A DNA stretch of 64,000 bases from Stenopsyche tienmushanensis (taxonomy: Eukaryota; Arthropoda; Insecta; Trichoptera; Stenopsychidae): assembly GCA_008973525.1 (NCBI GenBank), contig WACJ01000042.1:310001-374000 (forward strand). The letters are read 5' to 3'. A program made the position numbers and the translations under genes. The stretch's first letter is position 1; each line of letters opens with the position of its first letter. Shown in pieces: positions 48,056 through 60,610 of this stretch. The notes under the pieces are model-generated. The model was not told the DNA's origin. It saw only the letters and a program-made list of their open reading frames with translations, and did not search any database.

Positions 48056-51000
48056 CTACCGAGAGCTCGACGATGAAGATCGTGAACGCCGACGACGTGG
48101 CCTTTGAGGACTGCGTGAACGTCCTGTTCTACGAGGCCGAGGTGGAGGTGAACGTCGCCTCGCACCTCCACCTACAGGTGGACTGCGACGAGATCTAATA
48201 TACCTGTAAATAAACATTTACCCTGCATTTAATTATTGTTTTATTGTTAATACTTAAAAAATCATATCAATAAATATACTATTAAAATAAATCAGGCGCA
48301 ATGGATCCAACAAATTTATGGCGTAACCTGGCACCAATGTAACTTCAGCTTGTAATAACAAGAAATCTACTGAGGAGCAATCTGATTCCGATTCATTTTA
48401 TTTCGCTTTCGATTCAAATAAATAGCTAAATAACATACCTAGGAGGAGATCGTCTGCGTGGAGGCCTTTGGAATCTCGGAGAGAGACGCCTCGGCCTAGA
48501 TGGCACCAGCACTGGTGCTGCTGTTATCTCTTGACCATCAATTTGACCTTTAAATCATGAATGTAACTTACATAACATAATTAACACATGAATGCTGAGA
48601 CATTCGGAACACATAAATAAACAAGGACAAAGCAAAGTTGTTGCTATTATAAAAGGTGTTCAGTTTATCGAATATGTGCCGTTATAAAATCAAAATGGTT
48701 CAATATAAAACGCTAATGCTAATGCGCCAGCATTTGTGTATTGATATTTATTTCTAACTTTAAAAATAGATAAATAGATTATTTGTACCTCCATCCATGT
48801 GCTTCATTGCATTTTCTGCCTCATCAGGGCTGTTAAACTCCACATAGGCAAATCCTTTACCATTGTGCGGATGTAAACGGTCTGGTGGCATTTCAACTGC
48901 TCTAACCACACCATATGTGGAGAATATTTCCATAATATGCTCTTTGGTAACATTACGTGTCAGATGCCCGATGTGGATACGAAGCGGTCGAGGTGGTGGT
49001 GATCGTTCTCGACGTTTTGTACGTAAATTTCCTCCACTGCGAGGTGAAGGTGATCTAAAAAAATGATATCGTACAGCTAATCAATTTCAACAGAAGCATT
49101 TAGCAATTTGGTTTGAATAAAAACCTGTGAGACACTAATTTAGCAAAGTATTAGGAAAAGTTAAAGATCTCAAAATGGAAACGAATCCAACTTATATACG
49201 ACATAGTGTATCTAGAATCTTTGTGGTGATTTGATGGCCATTTCGAGCACCATGGCCCCATTTGTGTGCATGCAAATGACTGCGTTGCCAAACAAACATG
49301 TAGAATGTGATTTGTCAGATTTCAATTGGGCAATTTTTCATTACTGGATGAATCAGATCTAAAATCTGAATCAGACCTAAAACTCTGGATCCAGATCTTT
49401 CCATTGATGGATTAGCTGAGAAACTTGAATCAACTCACTAGACTGTGTATCAACTTTCTTTAAACAGGAGAATTTAAAAACTGTTATAGATTAAGAGGGA
49501 GAATATACAGGGTCTTTCAATAGAGACCAAGTGGTCCGAATTTCGGACCACTTGGACACGGAAACCTTGTGGCCGTTCCCTCTAATTTTAGAGCATTTAG
49601 GACTTTTTGTAAAAGTAAAAAAGTGGGCAAGCAACGGGGAGGAGGAGACGAAACCTATAATAAACAGCAGACTGCTAAACAAATCAAGCAATTCTTCCCA
49701 GACAAACCTGGCACTGCAAGGATAGCAAGAGAACGAAGTAGAAATGGACGCGTCTTGTTAGACTCTTGTTAGAGCTGTTTCGACGACCAAGAGAGTCTCT
49801 TATTTAAATTTCTAAATAAATAATTAAAATGGATGATATGAATACCAACGACATGTGGTTGCAACAGTACGACGCTATGTGCCATGATGAACATTCTGCA
49901 CGAGCGATTTGAGGATATGGTTATCTCGCACAGCAGCGACATGAACTATCACCTAGATTATGGAATTTTATCGCCTTTAGACTTATTCCTTAGGAGGCTA
50001 TCTTAAAACACAGATCTATACGAATAAACCACAAACAATTGATACCCTTAAATTAACATAACAAATACCATTCAGCAAATTCAATCAGATTTATGCAACA
50101 GTCGTCGAAAATTGATATCCCGAATACATACCACCAAGCAAAACCGCAATAGACATTTGAACAACATTATATTCCATACTTAATGCCAAAATTAATTTAC
50201 CTGGAATGACCCTTGGGTTTAGGTTTGTCATTTGTAACAGCCGGTGGAGGTTTCTTTTTTTCGACTGAACGTTCTCGCTCTTTACGCTCCTTGACAGGGC
50301 TTTTACTCTCCGGGGCCCTAAAAATATATATTAGTTACAATACATGACATGGCGCAATATATAGATATATTTTTTAATTCGAACATACTTTCGTTTTGGC
50401 CTTTGACGATCGGCACCGCTGCTAGAACTGGAAGAACTGCTAGAACTAGATGAAGACCGAGACGATGAACCTGAATTACTGCTTGAGCTCGAGCGAGACG
50501 ATGACCGAGAGGAACTACTGTCAGATGAACTGAGGAATTATTACACATACAATCAATACTAAATATGTTTAAAAGAACATAACAGTATTAATCAGTGCGA
50601 AACTATAGAATACCTTCCACTACTGTCGCTGCTGCTGGATCCTGAATCGCGCTTTTTTTTCTTTTCCTTCACTTTCTTTTTATCGTCAGTTGATGCAGGA
50701 GCTGGTGAATGATTACGCGCCCTAAATTGTATAACACACTATAAGCTTCATTTGTTTATTTAATTTTTAAGCACAAAGTTAGGTTATTTCACAATATAAA
50801 ACAAATGCAATTAATTTGAACAATTGTATGCGATTTATATTTCTTAAATACAAAAAACGGAATATGATTGTATAAAATATATGTCCGTATTATTTGCATT
50901 TAATAAGCCGGCATAGAAAACATTATTGTCGATACATTTTAATAATGTCGTTATTGCTACGAAGACGCCTACCTAACCCGAAATACGATTATCACACAGT

Positions 51001-51124
51001 TGTTAGTACGTCGAAATAACCATAAGATTTGTATTATTTAAATGCATAACAAAATAAATACGTAATTTCAATATAAATAGTCATGTTTTGGGTTCTTAAT
51101 AATATTATAATACGAGACTCACAT
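48056..51124 (-). CDS. RnpS1: RNA-binding protein with serine-rich domain 1 (RNPS1)
   Basis: Splicing activator and peripheral exon junction complex (ASAP) component, nuclear. Exons (minus strand): 51124-51123 (only AT of the start codon), 50721-50614, 50529-50389, 50317-50201, 49054-48789, 48547-48439, 48203-48056; 891 nt, 296 aa, no breaks. An N-terminal Lys-rich part (MARNHSPAPASTDDKKK) is followed by a long Ser tract with SR dipeptides (~38-84), a charged linker, one RRM (RNP2 RIHIGHL, RNP1 GKGFAYVEF, MKHMDGGQIDGQEI) and an Arg/Ser/Pro-rich tail ending [13 protein letters not shown]. The intron 49055-50200 carries a family A fragment with a perfect palindrome and a transposase scrap. It is divergent from NDUFS7. 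Confidence 0.95.
49527..49625 (+). repeat. Repeat family A copy 4 (partial, palindromic)
   Basis: Starts with a perfect palindrome, CCAAGTGGTCCGAA facing TTCGGACCACTTGG around one central base (49527-49555). The family blocks GGACAC, CTTGTGGCCGTTCC and AATTTTAGAGCATTTAGGAC follow. The rest of the family sequence is absent. It lies in an RNPS1 intron. Confidence 0.7.
49840..50005 (+). mobile_element. Transposase scrap (Tc1/mariner superfamily type)
   Basis: Two frames joined give MWLQQYDAMCHD, then MNILHERFEDMVISHSSDMN and ILSPLDLFLRR. This resembles the WFQQDGATCHT...LHERFEDMVIS...LTPLDFFLWG segment of long insect IS630/Tc1-mariner transposases, with the expected DGA changed to DAM. It is only ~55 codons long and lies in an RNPS1 intron. 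Confidence 0.6.
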
Positions 51125-51612
51125 GTCACCGGCAGCCTATGACGCCTAAAAAATGGCAGCACTTTATAATACTGGCAACACAGTTTTAATACTAACAATT
51201 ATTATTTTAGCTTTTATTCTTACATCGATTAATATATTACCTCCGACCCGCGTAATAATGTATAAATAATTATTTTAAATATATTTAAAAACAATATTTT
51301 AAAATGTAATTTTTTATTTGCTAAATAAAAAAAGCGTTTGATAAAAATATTTTTTAAATTCTTATTAATCAATATGCATATAAAAAAGAAATCATTTTAA
51401 TATTAATTAAAATTCGATTTATATATTTATATAGATTAATTGTAAATGCTTTTAATTATTTTAGTAATTCTATCCGATTTTAATTCGCCTATTGATTATT
51501 TTTGGCATGGCCGATTTTTTGCGTTTTAAAACCGGTCGGGTTGTCAAACTGACCGCGACTCCAAGTTACATAAATCGGATTGATTTTAATATTGTTGCTG
51601 CTCCTTTGCAAA
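51125..51612. promoter_or_regulatory. Divergent promoter interval RNPS1 / NDUFS7
   Basis: The RNPS1 first exon begins at or beyond 51123 and is read leftwards. An NDUFS7 5' UTR exon appears to end at 51613 (GCAAAG, then GTAACA), with an intron whose acceptor directly abuts the ATG at 51938. The interval is AT-rich except for a GC-richer patch near 51530-51560 (ACCGGTCGGG, GACCGCGACTCC). No TATA box is clear. Sharing of the promoter is inference from the divergent layout. Confidence 0.5.
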
Positions 51613-51937
51613 GGTAACATAAAGTAATTCCACAAATGATAGCATTCAAAATGAAAAAATGTCGCACGTCATCGTCATTGTCGTTCGATTAGGCGTAGAC
51701 TCAATATTTGTCGCATAACCTAATAATAAACGTCATATGCTTGAAGAATTGCTCTGGTCTAATGCCAATAACTTAAAGAAATGCGCATATCATCAATACG
51801 TAAAATAGAATATTTTTAATCGAACATTTCCTCGTAATTAACTTATTAAATGTATTTAATAATACATTTTTCTGAACAATTTTTTTGTTTTAATAAATGC
51901 AGTTATTTATTCTAAGTCTGTCAATTTGGATTTTTAG

Positions 51938-52717
<780 letters not shown>

Positions 52718-55460
52718 ACGAAAGAATTCACAGTTCGATGTTTTTTTTTTCATAATGTAATAAGTTATTTCTAATATTACAACACTACGTTTGACGCTAT
52801 CGAATCAAATTGTAGATTAGCAAATTTGTCATGGAGGTGTAAATAAATATTTTATAGGCATTATTTTGTTTTTATTCTTCTTTAAGATGATCCAACATAC
52901 AAACATTTATTTTTAATATATAAGGAATTATCTAAGATATTCTTCGGGCACCTGTAAGAAAACATCTCGGCACTCGTTGCACCCTCGTGATATTACGATG
53001 CTTACCTTGCCTCGTCAACACCATTACCAAATGGGGACAACCCCATGTATTCAAATGCATCTTGACTAAAACATGATTGTGCTATCATAAAAAGTACGCA
53101 AGTGGAAATTCAGTGTTGGTGACACCCACATAAAGCATTTGAGATGAGCTCCACCAAAGGAATACAGATAAGTATACAACAAATCAAGCCCCAGGATATG
53201 TAAATTAACCCTTTGTGGACATATTAAATTTGAACATGGATGTCGTACTGTTTGGAATTAATTTCTATTGAAAGAGCAATGCAAGATTATAAAGGATAAA
53301 CAATATGCAGTCCTGGTTTTCAACTGAATGTATCACAAAAATAATTAGTTTGACATCTTCCACCTCTAATCTTTCTATTCAAACATACAGAGCGATCTTT
53401 ACTTTGTTCATGTTTCTTTACGTTTCCCATTAAGCCTTTCATCTTTATCTGAGGTCGATGGTCTTCCTGGTTTTGAAGACACTCCTTCACGAAAATCACC
53501 TACAAGTTGTTTGACCAATTTTTCAATGTATGATACAAACGAGATGGATGTAACCCTTTCCTGTGAATGGATATTGAAGAGGCCCATAAGTTCTGCAGTG
53601 GACTGTTTGTCGCTGCACTATGATGATATAAAGTATGCACAGATTATATTTATTGATTATATAGTACGCAGATTAATGGTCATAAAAAGTGTTCACGTCC
53701 AGGCAGAAAAGGATCATGTGAAAATGGGTATGTGATGTTAATATAATCATTTTTCTGGACAGCTCTTTCCAAACATCCATCATACATGAATTGTACAACT
53801 CGTTCTCAATACTACATGCATGGTTTTTATTTATAATCTACATACAAAGTGGAAAAATACACCATGAAGGACATTTACACCCAATAATGAATATAGGTAA
53901 GAAAAAAAACGCAATATGCAACGTTATTCTTAAATATTTAGACACGCAATAGGGTTATTAGTTTTTTAAATATATCCCACTCTTTATCACAATTTGTCTA
54001 TTTGATACGTGTGTGCTTAGACTTACACAGTAAAGTGTTTTTGTTATCAGACTGATAATTCACTATTTTTGTTTTGTGTACAGCTCAGCTTACAACCGCA
54101 TTTTAAATAACAACACAGTTCAAAAGTGTATCATAAAAAATATAGATGCCGTTAATGGACACGTTTAATGTTTAATAACGGTCAATTTATTAAATTGACT
54201 GCAATTCATGAGAGACGGTTGATAAAATTCACGAGGATGATCATATTAACACTCGTTATAGAACAAAGTTAAATAAACTGTATTAAAAAATCAAATACAC
54301 CCAATCCCTCGCTTAACGCCGAAGATACATTATTCTAGATCACCGCGCTATATTATTGAAATACAGTTTGTCTGTCTTTTTTTGAGATTCTTGTAAATGT
54401 TTTCATAACTAGTAATGCGTTATTTAATCTTTCATTGAAATTTAGAAACTCTTGGATCATAACTTCGGTATTTCTATTAATTTCGGGATGAACTGTTTAA
54501 GCCATATCAATCAATTCTTCTTCGTTTACAGTGTTCTAGTTTCTTCCGTAAAAGATTCCTCGTCATACTTCCTTCCATACAACATTTCCTCATCATAATT
54601 CCTTACGTATAAATATACCATGTCATGATATATTTTATTTTCAATTATCAGATTTAGAGCTGAAAAATAATGTAGTCGACTTACATTTATTATTGTATAT
54701 GAAAAGATCATATTTATTATGAGCATTATCAATATTTTGTCTTAGTCGAGAGACAATATGCGATCCGATATACTATCTATGTCTTATTTTCATAAGTTTA
54801 TTTTATCGTATGCATATCCTATAATACATTTTTGATAAACGCGATGAAACAAATTATTTTGCAACTGAACTGGCTTCTTGTAACACATCTAATAACGCGT
54901 AATTGTGAAATAGTTTCAAATGAATTGATGAAATCTTGCTGAATTCAATTGTATGATATCGCTTTTATCAAAATAATCCATTCTTAAGCGTGCATTTCTA
55001 CATTGTAACATAATATAATGCCATTTTAAAGACGTGATTCATAATTGTATAATAATATAAATTGTGTTGTATATCACAAGTTTTTAAAATGATGCACAAC
55101 TCGAACACATGCCTTTGATAATGCATATTTTTATTCAAATTTTAATTACACATTTGTAACAATGAGTTTTCTTATCACTTTCTGCGTTATGAAATTTTTA
55201 TCTTATTCGCTCTCCCATGCTATTGACTTTCGATAAAAACCATGCTCTTGGAGTATCGCTTGTGTTAAATTAAATTTGTAAAAAAAATGCAATCATCAAT
55301 CATCAGATAATGTGTATTTTTACTGCATTAATAACCTGATGATAAGTATGGGGTCAGAAAGGTGGTATAAGATTGATCCAAAAACAAATTGGCTTATAAA
55401 CTATGAACGTTTTTATATTCAATAAATTTATAGTTTATGTTGGAATACTTTTTTTTATGT
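52718..55460. other. Downstream of NDUFS7, gene-free
   Basis: After the NDUFS7 3' UTR the DNA is AT-rich. A possible piggyBac C-terminal scrap lies at 53380-53530. From about 53540 to 55460 I see no feature. Confidence 0.5.
53380..53530 (-). mobile_element. Possible piggyBac C-terminal scrap
   Basis: The minus strand reads VKLVGDFREGVSSKPGRP-like sequence and then STSDKDERLNGKRK. The order RGRPS...D..RL.G+H matches the linker before the Cys-rich end of piggyBac transposases, though the match is short and broken. It differs from the copy at 41-43 kb, so it would be another family. Confidence 0.35.
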
Positions 55461-55469
55461 ATATTTGTT

Positions 55470-55520
55470 TATGTCTACGCAAATAAATGAGCGAATATTG
55501 TGTGCTATCGACAGTGTTTA
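55470..55520 (-). repeat. Repeat D copy 2
   Basis: Inverted copy of the unit at 4178 and 58083 (reads ACACTGTCGATAGCACACAA on the minus strand, followed by TATTCGCTCATTTATTTGCG). It represents the site without a neighbouring MITE. Confidence 0.6.
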
Positions 55521-55989
55521 TTTATTATGTACAAGCTTCATACACGCTGCGGCAGTCCTGAGAGATAAATGGATTTATACGGATGATAAGTTGCGGACAT
55601 ACAAATATAGCATCTATGTTTATGATGATTTTAAATTAGCTCACTACTCAAAGAGTTAGGTATGGAATATAGCATCGTTCTAAAATCCGCCGCGGCTTTG
55701 CTTGATGGCACGTATTCGGGAGGTCCAATTTTCGATGAGTTGTCGCTAAGTTAAAATCGCAAAAAGGCAAGATTATTGTAATCGATGATAAATTGACTGC
55801 ATCAGGGTTTCCCGTACACTCTCAGAAGTGAACAACAAGGTGCAAAACCTGAATTTAATATCCATATCCGCAAGGACACGCTCATTTGCGTTCTGATCGC
55901 GGGGGAGAAACTAGCTAGATTTTGTATTATAAAACTAAAAAACTAGCTAATAGCAACATAAATTAGTAAGATAGATAAATTTATCGTTT
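55521..55989. other. No recognised feature
   Basis: Mixed-composition DNA with a GC-richer patch (55690-55910). No ORF or family could be supported. Confidence 0.4.
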
Positions 55990-56300
55990 TTATGGGTGGG
56001 AGGGAATCTAGACTCGTTCGTGACCTTATTTGTCGCGAGCCACCTATGTATGTTAGCCTCTGAGACTATACAGATAGCCCCGGGAACCCATTTATCCCCG
56101 AAAATGCCACAAAAAGCCCTAAAAGATGACGGAGTGGTTACAAGGTCTGTGTCCAAACGGTCCGCCTTTTGGATCGCTGAAATGACGAATGAACGTCTCG
56201 CGGTTGTTTAATTTTTACAATCGGTCGAAGAAAAGATGGATTAGACAACTTAGTATATATTATAAAAAACGGACAGAGTCAATAAATTTTTAAGATTTTG
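55990..56300 (-). repeat. Repeat family A copy 5
   Basis: The best-preserved copy of the left part: ATGGGTGGGAGGGAATCTAG, TCGTTCGTGACCTTATTTGT, GCCACCTATGTATGTTAGCC, AACCCATTTATCCCCGAAAA, CAAACGGTCCGCCTTTTGGA, CTCGCGGTTGTTTAATTTTT and TTAGACAACTTAGTATATAT. It matches copy 2 block for block. Confidence 0.78.
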
Positions 56301-57289
56301 GTTTTATACAATCGGTGCATATTTTTGGATCACTGTACACATGCAAAACGATCTTGTTTTAAATAGCCTTATTGTTCAATTCGCAACGTGTCTTTCGGCA
56401 GAAAGCGTTCCAACAAAAGCAAACATATTAATGTTTGAACAGTGTTCATCATCGTAAAAAAATAGCCTTGACAGAATCACTATTTTGTGTTGCAATGTCC
56501 ATGGTATGATGCAAACAGAACGTCAGTTTCCATCGACATTGCTGATTGAAGTGGTTGTCCACGATGTATCCGAGCTGACTAGACTACATCTGCTTCTTTC
56601 GAAGACAGTTCATGCGTCTTCTGACCAAAATGTTCAATCAGTGAGTATAAAACGTCTATTTTTTTCCATTTTAACCTCATTAAAATCCAGAAATACCAAT
56701 GAAATTAGCATAATAATGACATACCAACGCGTGACTTCTGTCTGTATATTAAATATATTAGCATGTGGAGCACGTACGACTAACATTCACACATCAAATT
56801 CAATCGCTGCTCAGTGGATGTTTAATGTGAAAGTTCAATTGAAGGACAGACATACAATGAAAGCGAAATTAATCTGAACTCTTCGTAAATTTCTTTGTCC
56901 TCGCGCTCAAACGACTGGAATTTCCAACCACCCGAGGATCCTGTTTAGTCCTTCCTGTCTACAGTTAATGACCTCGTTTGATCTCATCCAATCCCAGACT
57001 GATATCGTGTCATTTTTGATTGGGACTGTTAACACCCGGTTCGCTATTATCACTCATGAGCGATCAATTGCAGCATCTTCAACGCCCAACCGAAGAAAAA
57101 AATATTAATTTTGTCTTGCCTGCCTACTTATTGAAGCAATTGAAAGAGATGTATTTGATCGAAAATCTGATTGAACCCATGTTGCATTTACAGCAGTCCA
57201 AATTTCATCTTATAATCATATAATCACTGTCGTCACTACTTTCTAACTCATTTATATCAATGGTTTTTTACTCCCACAATTCATGGTAT
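56301..57289. other. No recognised gene
   Basis: Holds a 130-codon ORF (56485-56877) and a short one at 57020-57223. Neither shows a family motif, codon structure or splice context that would support a gene. The 130-codon stretch is at most a decayed element. Confidence 0.4.
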
Positions 57290-57490
57290 TATTTGACCGC
57301 GAGGCGCTCATTTGTCACATCAGCGGTCCGAAAAGCGGACCGATTGGACACACACATATTTGTGGCCACTCTGTCCTTTTATGCGACATTTTCTACGATC
57401 TGTACGATCGCGGAAGCTCCCTCAGAGACTAACTTACATAGGTGATGCCAAATGAGGTCGCGAACGAGTCTAGGGAAAGTCTAACTTCTT
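57290..57490 (+). repeat. Repeat family A copy 6
   Basis: Reads GCGCTCATTTGTCACATCAG then a clean hairpin CGGTCCG-AAAAG-CGGACCG (57324-57342). ATTGGACACACACATATTTG, TCTGTCCTTTTATGCGACAT and CTAACTTACATAGGTGATGC follow. Same orientation as copies 1 and 3. Confidence 0.78.
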
Positions 57491-57878
57491 GGAACTATAT
57501 TCGTATATTATTTTAAAATATACATTATAATAATATTTAATATATTGCATTTATAATAGTAATTATAATTATTTAAGTTTAAAAAAATAGATTTCTGGGG
57601 GTGGGGGCGCAAGTTAGATTCTTGCCACGGGTGCTACATACCCTCGCTATGACACTGCAAATCATTATTATTTTGTAGCGTTTCAATTAAATTTTCGACC
57701 AGTTTTACGAACACAAACAATCAATTGTGTTTCTATAAAAGAATACATTAATATGAATGATTTTTTTTTCATAGAATACAAAATAAAGAGTCATCGCATC
57801 AATTATCAACAGATGATGTCATTGATATGTAAACATTAAAGTTATAATGGAATTTTTCCGCATCCAGTTGAAAACCAT
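57491..57878. other. No recognised feature
   Basis: AT-rich, with a G-run near 57597. Nothing supported. Confidence 0.4.
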
Positions 57879-58082
57879 TAGGCCCGATCCACACTATGGT
57901 GCCGGTAACGGTTCGATCTCGCTCTCGGTCTTGGTCCGGTCAAAAATTCTCATACAAAAAACTGGATTGGAACGATCCGATAGTGTGAATACTCTGATTG
58001 TTTCTTGTGTAAGAATATTTGATCGGACCGAGATCGGAGCGAGATCGAACCGTTACTGGCACCATAGTGTGGATCGGGCCTA
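57879..58082. mobile_element. Near-palindromic MITE, copy 1
   Basis: About 204 bp with long, almost perfect inverted repeats: TAGGCCCGATCCACACTATG at the left and its exact complement at the right, pairing on through GGTGCC.GTAACGGTTCGAT. The two arms make up most of the element, leaving a central unpaired part around GATCCGATAGTGTGAAT. It is inserted immediately next to repeat D. Non-coding; ORFs over it are by-products of the palindrome. Confidence 0.88.
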
Positions 58083-58140
58083 ACACTGTTGATAGCGCAC
58101 AATATTCGTTCATTTCTTCGCGTAAACATAAGCAATACAC
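58083..58140 (+). repeat. Repeat D copy 3
   Basis: Begins ACACTGTTGATAGCGCACAA directly at the right end of the MITE; matches 4178-4235. The abrupt start at the MITE border suggests the MITE inserted into, or at the edge of, a D copy. Confidence 0.6.
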
Positions 58141-58225
58141 ATTTGTGTCTTCAGTTTTAGTAACAAAATAATGCATTTGTTAGGCTTTCTACTATTTTTT
58201 TTATTATTATAAAACCCGAACACAT

Positions 58226-58457
58226 AAGGCCCGATCCACACTATGGTGCCAGTAACGGTTCGATCTCGCTCCGATCTCGGTCCGATCAAATATTCTTACA
58301 CAAGAAACAATCAGAGTATTCACACTATCGGATCGTTCCAATCCAGTTTTTTGTATGAGAATATTTGACCGGACCGAGACCGAGAGCGAGATCGAACCGT
58401 TACCGGCACCATAGTGTGGATCGGGCCTTACTGGCACCATAGTGTGGATCGGGCCTT
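58226..58457. mobile_element. Near-palindromic MITE, copy 2, plus third terminal remnant
   Basis: The second copy (58226-58431) is inverted relative to the first: the internal segment AACAATCAGAGTATTCACAC appears here as the complement of copy 1. Directly behind it the terminal 27 bp (CTGGCACCATAGTGTGGATC and GGGCC) are repeated, a remnant of a third copy in which this one may have inserted. The ends are flanked by TAA and TTA. Confidence 0.88.
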
Positions 58458-60099
58458 ACTGTTCTGGAGTGCCAAATTATCTTATCCAAATGTCTTTTGG
58501 TCCAATGACAAATTGTCTTTTCGATATTGTGAGTTTTTTATCTAATGTTTTATCTGTGGGCGCAATATCATTGATCTTGTTATCAAAAACTTGATTATAT
58601 CATTCGATTTCAATTATTCATTTTGATGCGTTCGTCTTATTTGTAGATCAAGGGCAGGACTATTATTTATCTTATCCTACAATAGCTCAATCGGCATCTG
58701 CAGTAAATTTTGGGCGGTTCGGTCTTTTCCTGTCCTTCAAAGTCTCAGTCTCTTTATGTTTTTTGTAATGGTACAATACACCCCTTTGATGGAAATCATA
58801 TTTTTTAACATTTCGTATTTATATATTATATAATTATAGATTGTGAATCAAAATTTGGCTAATTTTGCCATTTTAAAAATTCAAGTAAAATATCATTTTT
58901 AAGCATTGAAAGGTAATTGCAATATAATTTATGAAGTAAGACAATGTTATATTAAAATTCAAATTCACATTATGATGTATGATGTTCTAGCATTGAAAAT
59001 AAGAAGGGAAGCAATTTTTTGTAACGTTTAATTGTTATATTTTTTAATATTATAGGCGTTTCCAAACTTATTGGCAGTGTATGTTCCGCATGGATTAATA
59101 CTATATAACCGTAAAGTTACAACAATCACGTGCCAAGGGGCAACAAACAGTGATGGGGCCCCAAACTATCACAAGTATTTCCGATTCAAAAATAAATTAT
59201 AACTATCGATTAAAAAAACCGGTAATGCCATTATCAACAGGTTTTGATTGTAAGGCAGATGACTCCCAAAATATCGGTGCATAGGAGCCTGAGGGCTTTT
59301 TAACATGTTCTACGCATTTAATTTATGCTTCCTCATAGCAATTTATTGCTCGAGATATTTTTGTAGGCGTTGGAAAGACGCAATGTTACTATTTTGGTAT
59401 GCAACTATTGGACATACCTAAGTATGACTGATCCATTGTTTTTGCTGTCTCATATCGAGTTTTTTCTATTAAAAAAAACCCAAAATAATTGTTCGTCAGT
59501 GAATCAAGTAGCGCAGTTGTCTCGAATTGTTTAGTCATGATTTCATTATCAGTTTAAAAAAAAAACAAATCTGAGAATTTAGATCGATCTTTAAATGAAC
59601 GATTAATTAATTAGCACTAGCTTTGGTTTGATGATTCAAGATCCTATAACGACGATATAAACAGAAGACATATTCTAAGACTAAGGTTTTCGACTTACTC
59701 TTGACTAAGGAATCCCGGACAGTTTTAGGTGCTCATGAATCCCGGGATTAGTAAACGTAATCACCAGCACGATGAAGGCTACTAAATCGAGACATTCCCG
59801 CCGAAATCTGGACGCTCGGAAACAGTGGCGTAACTACTAATTGGCGAGCTTAGGCGACACCTAGGGGCAGTAACTGTATACATATATATAGTACATATTG
59901 TTATATTAATGTTTCCCTACCGATGATGTATTTATTACACTTCGACTCTAATAATGGGAATATTGATATGAAATATAATAGATACGGGGTTCAGAATTTT
60001 TGTATTCCTCCGTAATATAATTACAAATCACATCAAAGTAATATAGTATACAAGTATTCATCTGCAGCGGCGGAAATAAATAATTTGTCGGGAAATCGG
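58458..60099. other. No recognised gene
   Basis: AT-rich DNA with diffuse, probably very old repeat debris. No ORF, motif or paired repeat could be supported. Confidence 0.4.
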
Positions 60100-60119
60100 G
60101 AATTTTGCGAGTTTTAGTC

Positions 60120-60295
60120 CGCGTCTCAGCAGAAAGGAATTTTATCAGTCAAATTGATGGCGTTATACGAAAATGGGGGCTCACGCGGTCATCAACTCGA
60201 ACCAGCATTTAAATATCTGATGACGATGATACCTCCAACGAGTGTGAATGCTGAGCGTGCATTTTCAGCAGCAAGTTGCCTGGCCTGGCCCGGGA
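60120..60295 (+). mobile_element. hAT transposase dimerisation-domain fragment
   Basis: The plus strand reads KLMALYENGGSRGHQLEPAF followed by KYLMTMMIPPTSVNAERAFS and AAS. This is the hATC dimerisation domain signature (P.TS..AER.FS). The reading frame stops right after it. No other hAT parts are seen. Confidence 0.8.
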
Positions 60296-60479
60296 GGGTC
60301 TAATGCAATCCCGAAATCAAAATTTTAGCTCGGGATTGGATTCCCTACTCTTGACATTCTCTAAACTTGAAGAATGCTAGCTTATCGATACGGTCGTCTT
60401 TCGCATGGACGATGGCATTCAATCTGCTGATAAGACTCGCCTTCAAATGGTCCACACTCACTTTTATTAACTGAATTTA

Positions 60480-60610
60480 CTAATAATATTAAAAATAACA
60501 GAATGGTCGATTCCTGGGTAGCTTCAGAAGACGTGAAGTTTTTTCGGCGTGGAATTCAAATGCTGCCAGAAAGATGGACAAAAGTAGTGGCCCAGTATAC
60601 TTGGGTGAAT
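60480..60610 (+). mobile_element. Mariner transposase C-terminal scrap
   Basis: The plus strand reads MVDSWVASEDVKFFRRGIQM then LPERWTKVVAQY, the C-terminal end of a mariner transposase (FF..GI..LPERW..VV). It belongs to another mariner lineage than the one at 14 kb, and faces the minus-strand fragment next to it. Confidence 0.75.

Noticed and set aside
56485..56877. 130-codon ORF as a gene
   Set aside because: No recognisable motif, no splice context, and composition unlike the real exons in the window.
57847..58440. ORFs of 61-78 codons on both strands with nearly identical products
   Set aside because: They are read-outs of the palindromic MITE arms.
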